Part shown: positions 32,229-39,590 of the stretch, in pieces
Numbering within the stretch: the first letter of the stretch is position 1
Layout: the number at the start of each line of letters is the position of its first letter
DNA from: Planctomycetota bacterium
GTDB lineage: Bacteria > Planctomycetota > Planctomycetia > Pirellulales > Pirellulaceae
Reading direction: 5' to 3'
Assembly (NCBI GenBank): GCA_018970165.1
Contig: JAGWWZ010000023.1
Coordinates: 1-39,590, forward strand
DNA length: 39,590 nucleotides
Made by a program: the position numbers and the translations under genes
Notes under the pieces: generated by a model
Database searches by the model: none
What the model saw: only the letters and a program-made list of their open reading frames with translations
What the model was told of the DNA's origin: nothing

Positions 32229-35200
32229 ATGCCCGACGATGATCCGAATCGATCCCCAGGGCCGCCACCTGGCGCTCAAGTCAATCGACCAGCTTTGAAC
32301 TCCACGCGAGTTCACAATCGCGATGCGGATGTCGAACTCAGTTTTGACGAACCGCCTGGCAGTGTCATCGGCCGCTACCAGATCCTCGAAAGATTAGGGA
32401 AAGGGGGGTTCGGGGTTGTCTTCCGCGCCGAAGACCAGCTGCTCAAGCGACAAGTCGCTATCAAAGTTCTCACTCGCTTTCGCTCGGCTGATCAAGTAGA
32501 CCTTTGGCTCGATGAGGCGCGCGTGCTGGCCAAACTCGACCATCCCGCGATTGTTCCCATCTACGATGTCGGAAAAACCGATGCTGGCGGACCGTTCATC
32601 GTCTCCAAACTGATCGAAGGGGGAACGCTCGAAGACCGACTGGAAAGCGGCGTTTGGAGCATTGATGATTCCGTGCGAGTCGCCCGGCAGCTAGCTCAGG
32701 CCTTGGAGTACCTCCACTCCCAAGGGGTCATTCATCGGGACGTAAAACCAGCGAACATCCTGACAACCCCCGATGGCAACGCGGTCTTGGCCGATTTCGG
32801 GTTGGCGATGCCTGAATCCGCGTACGGTCGAGGAGCCCATTTCGTCGGCACCCCTGCTTACATGAGCCCCGAACAGGCTCGGCATGAAGGACATCGCGTC
32901 GATGGTCGAAGCGACATCTACTCGCTCGGGGTTGTTTTCTACGAACTGCTCACCGGCAAGCGGCCTTTTCAGGTCGACGATCGGGAGCAATTGCTGGACT
33001 GCATTCGCAATGTCGAAGTCCGGCCGGTGCGACAGATTCGTTCATCGATTCCTCGTGAGCTTGAACGGATCTGCATGAAGGCGCTCGCCAAAAAAATCTC
33101 CGATCGATACAGCAGTGCACTCGACATGGCGGAGGATCTTCAGCAATGGAAATCGCTCGACTCTTCTCCCTCCCCTACCCTCCCCACCACTGGCCCCACC
33201 ACTGGCCTATTCACCCCAGTACCAGAAGGGACCGGCGATGGCGTCGTTCCGTTGACGAACTCGTCGAAATCGATTGAATTGGATGCTATTGCGGTGATCC
33301 CTCACGGATTGCGTCCCTTCGATGCCAACGACTCAGATTTTTTTCGTTATCTCGTTCCTGGGCCGCGAACTCGAGAAGGTGTCCCGGAAGCGATTCGCTT
33401 CTGGACCAACAGTATCGCAAGTCGCAGATCGGACCAGGCGTTTCAAGTCGGCGTACTGATGGGCCCCAGCGGCAGCGGCAAGTCGTCATTGATTCGCGCG
33501 GGTGTTCTTCCTCGCATCGAACGGGAGGTGGACGTTGTCTATATCGAGGCCAAGCCGGACTTGCTTGAGGAAGCGTTGTCGCGAGGAATTCGCCGTGTCT
33601 CCGATGAACCGATTGCTGATGAGCGTGACCCGGCCTGCATGCTATCTCGTGTTCGGGAATCAGGAGGATCCAAAACCAAAAAGAAATTATTGATCGTGAT
33701 CGATCAGTTCGAACAATGGTTGAATCACCATCGCCCTGGAGATCACTCTTCTCTCCGCGAAATGCTTCGGCAATGCGACGGCGTGCATGTTCAAGCTCTT
33801 CTCATCGTGCGAGATGATTTTGTACTCGGCCTATCGAGCTTTATGGATGAACTCGAAGTCTCGTTGCAGCAAAACAAAAACTTCGCTACGGTCGAAGCAT
33901 TCGGACCGGCCCACGCGAAGCAAGTCTTAGCTGCCTTCGGTCGTGCTTATGGCGCAGTCGCAGATCCAATCACGCCAACGCAACTCGCCTTTATCGAAGA
34001 TGCAATCGATGGCTTGCAGTCGCAGGGGCTGATCAATCCCGTGCAGTTGGCTCTTCTTTCGGAGATGACGAAAGGAAAAACGTGGTCCTCTGCAACACTT
34101 CGCGAACTAGGCGGGATTCGCGGAATGGGAATCGCCTTTCTGGACGAAAAGCTCGTCGGCGGTTCCGCTCATCCGGTGCTGCGAACCCACCCCGAGTCGG
34201 TTCGCTTGCTGCTCGCAGAGTTGCTTCCGCCCGATAACACGGTGATCAAGCCGCCAGCGATCCAGGAAAGCCAATTGGTTCAGATCCTTCAGTATGCGAT
34301 CCCGGCAGAGACGGTTCGCAAGATTCTGCATCTGCTCGACACCGAGCTTCGATTGATCACACCTACTAGCGGTGTGCCGACTGGCCGCAACTCTTCAACA
34401 GGCTCATCGGTTGGAGATCCCGCATACCAACTCGCTCATGACTACCTAGTCCCAACGACGCGGGAATGGCTAGCCCTGCATCAATCGGAAACACGCGCTG
34501 GCCGCGTACGCGAACAACTGCGGGAACTCGCAAACGCTTGGAATGCCAAGCCCTCGAACAAACGCCTCCCTACCTCTTGGGAATGGTTGTCGATCCGTTG
34601 GTTTACCTCGGCCGCTCATTGGACTGAACCGGAACGCCAAATGATGCGTCGAAGCGACCGCCGGGTCGCTCGCAATACACTGGGTTTTTTCCTGGGCGCG
34701 AGTTTGATTCTGCTGGTTGCTCTTTGGGCGTTGGGTTCCAATTACACGGCGTCCCTTGCTCAGCGATTGAGGCAAGCCGACTCGAGCCAAGTGGTCGAAG
34801 TACTGAAAGAACTGGATCGATTTCGATCCTCTTCGTTGCGTTTTTTCGCGAGTGAGCCTGGATGGATGCCAACCGCGGAGGATGAAGCCTCCGACCGAGC
34901 GAAATTGCAATTGGCACTCGCTGGTATCGAGGAATCACCGGAACAGGCCGAATATGTCCGTGATCATTTGCATGAATTCGAAAGTCGACATCTCGGACCG
35001 ATTCTTCTTTACTTATCGCAGAAATCGATTGGCGACGAGCGGACCTTGGTCGAATCCGTTCAGGAGGCGATCGCACATGGACAACCGCAGGCCCTGACTC
35101 TTTCTGCTCTGCTCGCACAGCGCGCGCCTCAAAACGCAGTCTGGGGAGAGATCGCATCGAGCATCGACACACTCCTGTTGAGTAAGCCAGCTACGGAGTT

Positions 35201-38200
35201 CGGATACTGGTCCGAATTATTCATGCCGGTTGCCGGCCAGCTGGTCCCGGGCCTTTTAGAGAAAGGAAAGGAATATCGTCGCGATAACGATCCGATGGCA
35301 GACACGTGTCGATTGATGATCCAGAGATTCGCCTCAAAGGATCCCGTTGCCTTGGCCGATGCAATGACATGGTCTGGGGTGGAAGGGGTCAAATCGCTGG
35401 TCGGTAACGTCACTTCCAAAGAGTCGCAGGACAAGCTCTCGCTCGAAATCCGCAACCGCATCCAACAGTTGACCCGCCCCCCCTACCCTGCTCTGGCGAG
35501 TGCGGTTTCCGGTGGTAAGGATTCCGACAAGGACGCTTCTCTCAGCAGAGATTCGAACGTACAGAGAGCGAAAGCTTTATGCGTTGCCTACGGAGGCATG
35601 GCGCATGGTCGCGGGGGTTGGATGGATCGAGTTCCTCTGGCGACGGTGGCTTCGCTCATCGATCCGATGCGGGAACTCGGCTTCAAGCCGTGGTCGATTC
35701 GTCCGAAAGCCGTGCGTTCGCCATCCGGCGAACTCACGGAGTGGGCCACCATCACTTGGGGCAAGAGCGACGAAACCTTCGAAACATTGCTCGATGTCAC
35801 TCGCGACGAGTTGAAGCAGGAGTTTGAACGAAGAAAGCAAGAAGGCTGGGTGATGATCGATTTCGCCAGTCTGCTTCGCGCGCCTGTGCCGAGCGATGGA
35901 GGAGTATACGCCGAACCGGCGGACCGTCGCTGGTGGGGTGTGTGGCGAAGGTTGCCAGAGGGAGCAAGTGAGGATCAATCGCTACTTCTCGACGCAGGAT
36001 CGTTCGCATTGGAGGAGAAAGGAGAGCGAGTGCCTCAACGCGTGCACATTCGCATTTCACCCGATGGGCGCGAACGGATTGACCTTCTATTAAGTGCGGT
36101 TACCAAGTCGATACGGGATGCACTCGAAGATCGTGCCGATGACTGTTATCAATGGAATCGTATTGCGATTGCCGCCGGGGATTTGTACCCGGGAATACCT
36201 TGTTCCGACATCCGCGTTGAAGACCTTAGCTCACTGCGAGATCGCGGGAGATTGTGGGAGGAAAAAAGCTTCTTTGCGATCGCAAGCGGAAACGAAACCC
36301 CGGTTGATACGGCGAAACGTCAAACAAGCTTGGCGGCACGGCTGTTGGAATTGGGAGAAGTCGTTTCCGCGTTGGCGGTCCTGGACCAGGTGGACATCGA
36401 GAGTCTGGACTCCCCTTCCGCATCGGTTGGCGAGCGTACGATCAACGCGTGGAAAAGAACAAGAGGCACTGCATTGGCCAAGCTCTCTCGCATCGAGGAG
36501 CTTCGCCGATGGGTTACTGAGGAGATCGATAAGTGCAGTCTTGTTTCGCACGAAAAAAATTTACTGCACTTGAGGCTAGCTCTGCTGGAGCAGGACCGGG
36601 AGCGAGCATTGTCAGCTTTTAACGCGATAAGTACTACGACCGAAACAAATCGGGAGGCCAGGGAGTCGATGTTGCGAGCTTGGGCGCTCGTCGCCTCGCA
36701 ACCGTGGGGGCGAGAATTAGTGCCGGGCGCAATGGATCAACTTTGTGTGGCTGCAGAACAGTGGTCGCGCGACCAGTCGGAGCTTTGGGCTTTCCTGTTC
36801 GGATCTGATTTTGATGGACTCCAAACCGATCCAACTTGGAGGAAATGGTGTTCGAAACACCGATTGACTTTCCGCGTATCGAGCGCGGGATGGATGCGTC
36901 TCGGGGTTGGTACCGAGGTCGACTATGGCTTAGGGGAATCCGAATTCCGACGCGCGTCTATCGATAGGTTAGAGAACGGATACTTCCCTACGGCGTTGGA
37001 ATCGACCCTCGATAGCGAAGGTAAATCGGTTTCGTGGTGCGTTTGGGAGAAGCCGGAGCCATCATTGTCGGACCGAGCGGACCGAGCACGCCAGATCGCT
37101 AATCTCGCGTTGGCCTTGGTTAACATGGGACAGCCCGACCAAATGCAGTATGGCCTTCAGGATCGGTGGGGACGGAGCGTACGTACAGCCCTGATCAGTG
37201 GTGCAACCAAAATTCTCGAACCTCGGACGATCGTGCAATCGTTCAACGAATCCCCTCCCAACATGCAGGTGGCTTACCTCGAGATCCTCGGAGGTATTCC
37301 TTTGGCATCGTTGGACCCATTGAGTCAACGTATTATCGAAGAGTCCGCGACGAGGCTCGCTGTGGACTCCGCCGATATGCGTCTCGCGAACACGGCCCGT
37401 TGGTGTTGCACGATGTGGCAGTTGCCTGTTCCCCCATTCCCCATCAATCATCCCCCAGATCCCTCTCGTAACTGGTTCACCAATAGCCTTGGTCAACAGT
37501 TCGCTATCATCGACATACCCGAACGTGTCCAATGCGGCAAACCTGGATTGAGTTGTATATGGAAGCATGTCGACCGCCGAATCGCGATTGCCACGACCGA
37601 GACCACCGGAGCTGCTTTTGAGGAGTTTTTGCAAAATCCCAGAGTAAGAGCCTGGATGGAACAGGATCGTCGCGAACGATTTGTCGAGGCAGAGGGCCCC
37701 GAGGACCCGCAATGCAAAGTTTCGTGGAATTTAGCCGTCCGATTCTGTCAATGGCTCAATGAACAGGAAAGAGTGCCAGAGGACCAATGGTGTTATCTGA
37801 ATGTTTGGGAAGCTGACTCGAACGCTTTTAGATTTGCTCCCGGCTACTTGAAACGAAAGGGTTATCGCCTCCCCACTTATGCGGAATGGAAGTACGTCTG
37901 CAGCGGCCGCACAGACGATGCATGGCACTTTGGAAGCGATTCCAAGATGATTTCGCTCTATGAGTGGACCAAGCCCCAGTCGAATAGCCGGCGGCAGAAC
38001 GCCGCAAGAAAACGCCCTAATGCGTGGGGCGTTTTCGATATCGGCGGTAGTCTTGCCGAATGGTGCGACGATCTTTCGGTGAGTCCGCTTCGTAACCGGT
38101 GGCGCACGGATAACCCCGATGAGGGTAACTCCAATCCAACCAGAGGGATTAGTAGCCGGGAAAAAATGATTCTGGCCGGTGGGCGTTTTCGATTCGAAGC

Positions 38201-38327
38201 CGAATCGGCTCGGAGCGATTCGATGGTGATCGATAGCCCCGACTACATGACGATCTCAACCGGATTTCGGGTTGCCCGCACGCTCGACGAATCAAATCCA
38301 AGTCTCCCCTCTTCTCGTCCTCGATAG
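32229..38327 (+). CDS. Giant membrane signalling protein: Ser/Thr kinase - nSTAND1 ATPase - TM - unknown region - FGE/SUMF1-like domain
   Basis: The 2032-residue protein has, in order: a Hanks kinase at about 49-307 (LGKGGFGVVF, K79, HRDVKPAN 169-176, DFGL 189-192, GTPAYMSPEQ); a linker; an nSTAND1-like ATPase at about 355-800 (HGLRPFDANDSDFF, Walker A GPSGSGKSS at 412-420, Walker B LLIVIDQFE at 488-496); a transmembrane helix at about 817-836; about 900 unrecognised residues with an EDxR/tryptophan-rich pattern; and an FGE-sulfatase/SUMF1-like domain at about 1745-2018 (VSWNLAVRFCQWL, YRLPTYAEWKYVCSG, NAWGVFDIGGSLAEWCDD, TGFRVAR). Arg-rich RRSDRRVAR before the helix predicts kinase and ATPase inside, the rest outside. 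The FGE catalytic cysteine pair is absent. The start ATG has GGAG 9 nt upstream. Confidence 0.9.
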   Translation: MPDDDPNRSPGPPPGAQVNRPALNSTRVHNRDADVELSFDEPPGSVIGRYQILERLGKGGFGVVFRAEDQLLKRQVAIKVLTRFRSADQVDLWLDEARVLAKLDHPAIVPIYDVGKTDAGGPFIVSKLIEGGTLEDRLESGVWSIDDSVRVARQLAQALEYLHSQGVIHRDVKPANILTTPDGNAVLADFGLAMPESAYGRGAHFVGTPAYMSPEQARHEGHRVDGRSDIYSLGVVFYELLTGKRPFQVDDREQLLDCIRNVEVRPVRQIRSSIPRELERICMKALAKKISDRYSSALDMAEDLQQWKSLDSSPSPTLPTTGPTTGLFTPVPEGTGDGVVPLTNSSKSIELDAIAVIPHGLRPFDANDSDFFRYLVPGPRTREGVPEAIRFWTNSIASRRSDQAFQVGVLMGPSGSGKSSLIRAGVLPRIEREVDVVYIEAKPDLLEEALSRGIRRVSDEPIADERDPACMLSRVRESGGSKTKKKLLIVIDQFEQWLNHHRPGDHSSLREMLRQCDGVHVQALLIVRDDFVLGLSSFMDELEVSLQQNKNFATVEAFGPAHAKQVLAAFGRAYGAVADPITPTQLAFIEDAIDGLQSQGLINPVQLALLSEMTKGKTWSSATLRELGGIRGMGIAFLDEKLVGGSAHPVLRTHPESVRLLLAELLPPDNTVIKPPAIQESQLVQILQYAIPAETVRKILHLLDTELRLITPTSGVPTGRNSSTGSSVGDPAYQLAHDYLVPTTREWLALHQSETRAGRVREQLRELANAWNAKPSNKRLPTSWEWLSIRWFTSAAHWTEPERQMMRRSDRRVARNTLGFFLGASLILLVALWALGSNYTASLAQRLRQADSSQVVEVLKELDRFRSSSLRFFASEPGWMPTAEDEASDRAKLQLALAGIEESPEQAEYVRDHLHEFESRHLGPILLYLSQKSIGDERTLVESVQEAIAHGQPQALTLSALLAQRAPQNAVWGEIASSIDTLLLSKPATEFGYWSELFMPVAGQLVPGLLEKGKEYRRDNDPMADTCRLMIQRFASKDPVALADAMTWSGVEGVKSLVGNVTSKESQDKLSLEIRNRIQQLTRPPYPALASAVSGGKDSDKDASLSRDSNVQRAKALCVAYGGMAHGRGGWMDRVPLATVASLIDPMRELGFKPWSIRPKAVRSPSGELTEWATITWGKSDETFETLLDVTRDELKQEFERRKQEGWVMIDFASLLRAPVPSDGGVYAEPADRRWWGVWRRLPEGASEDQSLLLDAGSFALEEKGERVPQRVHIRISPDGRERIDLLLSAVTKSIRDALEDRADDCYQWNRIAIAAGDLYPGIPCSDIRVEDLSSLRDRGRLWEEKSFFAIASGNETPVDTAKRQTSLAARLLELGEVVSALAVLDQVDIESLDSPSASVGERTINAWKRTRGTALAKLSRIEELRRWVTEEIDKCSLVSHEKNLLHLRLALLEQDRERALSAFNAISTTTETNREARESMLRAWALVASQPWGRELVPGAMDQLCVAAEQWSRDQSELWAFLFGSDFDGLQTDPTWRKWCSKHRLTFRVSSAGWMRLGVGTEVDYGLGESEFRRASIDRLENGYFPTALESTLDSEGKSVSWCVWEKPEPSLSDRADRARQIANLALALVNMGQPDQMQYGLQDRWGRSVRTALISGATKILEPRTIVQSFNESPPNMQVAYLEILGGIPLASLDPLSQRIIEESATRLAVDSADMRLANTARWCCTMWQLPVPPFPINHPPDPSRNWFTNSLGQQFAIIDIPERVQCGKPGLSCIWKHVDRRIAIATTETTGAAFEEFLQNPRVRAWMEQDRRERFVEAEGPEDPQCKVSWNLAVRFCQWLNEQERVPEDQWCYLNVWEADSNAFRFAPGYLKRKGYRLPTYAEWKYVCSGRTDDAWHFGSDSKMISLYEWTKPQSNSRRQNAARKRPNAWGVFDIGGSLAEWCDDLSVSPLRNRWRTDNPDEGNSNPTRGISSREKMILAGGRFRFEAESARSDSMVIDSPDYMTISTGFRVARTLDESNPSLPSSRPR

Positions 38328-38360
38328 CACCATTTGCCGCTCGGTATCGCCAGATGGTGC
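38327..38360. terminator. Hairpin between converging genes, possible bidirectional terminator
   Basis: GCACCATTTG (38327-38336) pairs with CAGATGGTGC (38351-38360) with one T-G pair and a 14-base loop, starting inside the stop codon of the giant kinase gene and lying before the converging gene's stop at 38381. No T-run follows, so termination would need a factor or another mechanism. Confidence 0.4.
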
Positions 38361-38380
38361 ACTGCTCGGCTGCCACGGCT

Positions 38381-39013
38381 CTAGGGTTGAATGAGACTCG
38401 TGTCTGAGATCGGACGTGGGCCTGGAACGAAGCTGAGCGTTCCGCTCGGCGTATTACTGGCATCAATGGAAATCAATTCCTCTTCGCCAATGTCGTCGAC
38501 AGGTGGTTCATCGCATGGGTTAGCGATTGCGCTAGATGCTTCCAGGTATACGGTGTTCGATTTCCATCGCACTTGCATCGCTTTGCCACTCGCGATAGGC
38601 CGCAACCAGCCAATGGTATAGGTGTTGCCGTTGGTATCCTTTTCCACCTTAATCTCGTATCCGTTGGCCACTTCATTCAAGCGGAATTCGATGAAATCTC
38701 GAGCGGTAAGGATCGAGCTCGATCCCTCCTTGATCGTAACTTTCTTTCGAGAAAACCTCGTAAGTCCGCTGTAGACAGGCTGGTACATGCAGAAATTACC
38801 CTTCAAGCTTCCGCTTGCGTCGCTGTATACGCAAAGAGCGAGCGCACGATTGATACTCGGGTTTGCATTGCGATGTGTCCATGCATAGGTCTTGTTAGTG
38901 GTCCCCGGTGGAGGGGTGGTGTTCACTTGGCCTCGCGCGATGCAAGGTGCAATACAAACTGCAAGCAGCGAACCGGCCATCATGCATGCGATTGGGAAAC
39001 TTCGAAACATCAT
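38381..39013 (-). CDS. Secreted protein of unknown function
   Basis: The 210-residue product has a signal peptide (MMFRSFPIACMMAGSLLAVCIAPCIARGQ, cleavage about residue 29) followed by a soluble part with a short threonine/proline-rich linker (NTTPPPGTTNKTY). Segments such as VTIKEGSSSILTARDFIEFRL and IGWLRPIASGKAMQVRWKSNTVYLEAS alternate like beta strands. No family was recognised. It converges on the giant kinase gene with a 53-bp gap; an association with that protein's extracytoplasmic arm is possible but unproven. Confidence 0.7.
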   Translation of the reverse strand: MMFRSFPIACMMAGSLLAVCIAPCIARGQVNTTPPPGTTNKTYAWTHRNANPSINRALALCVYSDASGSLKGNFCMYQPVYSGLTRFSRKKVTIKEGSSSILTARDFIEFRLNEVANGYEIKVEKDTNGNTYTIGWLRPIASGKAMQVRWKSNTVYLEASSAIANPCDEPPVDDIGEEELISIDASNTPSGTLSFVPGPRPISDTSLIQP

Positions 39014-39172
39014 AGGTCTCCAATGAGAAGAATCATGAAAAAGAATTCTTTAAAGACGCCTGCGATCCACGGCGTTCCATCGAAGCCTAGTCGATAACAA
39101 ACGGAATACTAGCCGCTTGGGGCTCAAAATCCGTTGAAGTGATGTCGCGCTGACAACTCCCCCAAAGCCATC

Positions 39173-39590
39173 TCACCTTGGAAGCAGCGGCTGATTGCCA
39201 GGCCAGTTTGAATTGCTGCTCGAGGAGACCGGCCATCCTGATGGTGCGTTGTTCGGGGTGGGATTGCTGCCGCCGGAGTTGTTGCGAGGCGGAAAGAATC
39301 GTTCGAGGATCCCCCCCTGCCCTGCCCCTCGTTGTCCACCCGTCTCCAGGCCGTGGGGGATTTGGCCCGTCCCGTTAGGAGTGGAAGGGAGAAAGTCGCG
39401 TCCAAACTCGGTCATCTTGGAATCGAGAGCCCTACCCCAGACGTCCAGATTCGGGTTGAGGGTTCCATCGGAAGGACTGGGGACAAAATGGGGATCCCTC
39501 CCCTGCTCGAGTTGCTGATTGACCCGATCGATGTAGGGGCCGATGACTTGGACGACTTCTTTTGGAAGAATCGAGCCGGCTTTCGATAGC
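39173..39590 (-). CDS. C-terminal part of a Gly/Asn/Ser/Pro-rich protein, 5' end beyond the window
   Basis: An open minus-strand frame enters from the right edge and stops at 39173, giving 138 residues of a C-terminus. The first 45 residues look ordinary (PKEVVQVIGPYIDRVNQQLEQGRDPHFVPS), then composition shifts to Gly, Asn, Ser, Pro and Gln with WPVSSSSNSNWPGNQPLLPR at the end. Two G-tract words are coded here (39311-39330 and 39491-39510). Internal ATGs exist but the upstream frame stays open, so the start is outside. No family was recognised. The 159 bp between this stop and the next gene start show nothing notable. Confidence 0.5.
   Translation of the reverse strand, partial: LSKAGSILPKEVVQVIGPYIDRVNQQLEQGRDPHFVPSPSDGTLNPNLDVWGRALDSKMTEFGRDFLPSTPNGTGQIPHGLETGGQRGAGQGGILERFFPPRNNSGGSNPTPNNAPSGWPVSSSSNSNWPGNQPLLPR

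Noticed and set aside
37464-38282. Sulfatase-activating formylglycine-generating enzyme
   Set aside because: The catalytic cysteine pair of FGE is absent, and the fold is common in non-catalytic fusions.
32229-38327. Known antiviral Avs-type STAND protein
   Set aside because: No nuclease or TIR effector domain was seen, and the effector-like part is a kinase with a membrane helix; a defence role remains only a possibility.

Overview
The window looks like a planctomycete chromosome, most likely a Pirellulaceae-type genome. The basis is gene content seen in the translations: a Tat-signal DUF1501 protein, a secreted PQQ-type propeller protein, a Tat-signal hydroxypyruvate-isomerase-like TIM barrel, two Hanks-type Ser/Thr kinases (one fused to a STAND ATPase and an FGE/SUMF1-like domain), a secreted protein-isoaspartate methyltransferase and many weak or absent Shine-Dalgarno sites. 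No rRNA, tRNA, insertion sequence, integrase or CRISPR array was seen.

Layout. 1-358: a tandem glycine riboswitch on the minus strand, pointing at a gene cut off by the left edge. 359-8046: a tightly packed minus-strand operon read tgt, DadA-like oxidase, SDR epimerase, GalU-like nucleotidyltransferase, then a GHMP-kinase/UDPGP fusion; two junctions are ATGA overlaps. 8155-9204: a solitary ThiY-like substrate-binding lipoprotein, followed by about 585 bp without a gene but with short repeats. 9790-15384: minus strand, with a Wzx-type flippase, FliW, a CrtI-like oxidoreductase, a secreted PCMT and EF-P (the last three form an efp-pcm-oxidoreductase operon). 15573-20531: plus strand, with a degenerate AroE-like protein translationally coupled to a DUF1501 protein, then a PQQ-like propeller protein and a Hyi-like isomerase. 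20577-22058: a minus-strand GH13 enzyme. 22222-28008: plus strand, with a heptosyltransferase-like GT9, apt, a GT-C-like membrane protein, an ExbB-like channel without ExbD and a secreted coiled-coil protein. 28084-28605: tpx (minus). 28832-30820: an atypical kinase followed by accA. 30883-31842: a membrane protein (minus). 32229-38327: a 2032-residue kinase/nSTAND/transmembrane/FGE-like protein. 38381-39590: a secreted hypothetical protein and the C-terminal part of a Gly/Asn/Ser/Pro-rich protein, both minus.

How the parts may work together. The left operon has the pieces to phosphorylate a free sugar, activate it with UTP and epimerise the nucleotide sugar, which fits cell-surface glycan synthesis; the flippase, GT9 and GT-C-like proteins fit the same theme. 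The strongest candidate for an undescribed system is the 2032-residue protein: its charge pattern predicts a cytoplasmic kinase plus STAND ATPase and an extracytoplasmic sensor arm of about 1190 residues ending in a cysteine-pair-less FGE fold. A second unusual signal is a dispersed G-tract word related to GGGGCAGGGGAGGG, seen at more than ten places in coding and intergenic DNA.
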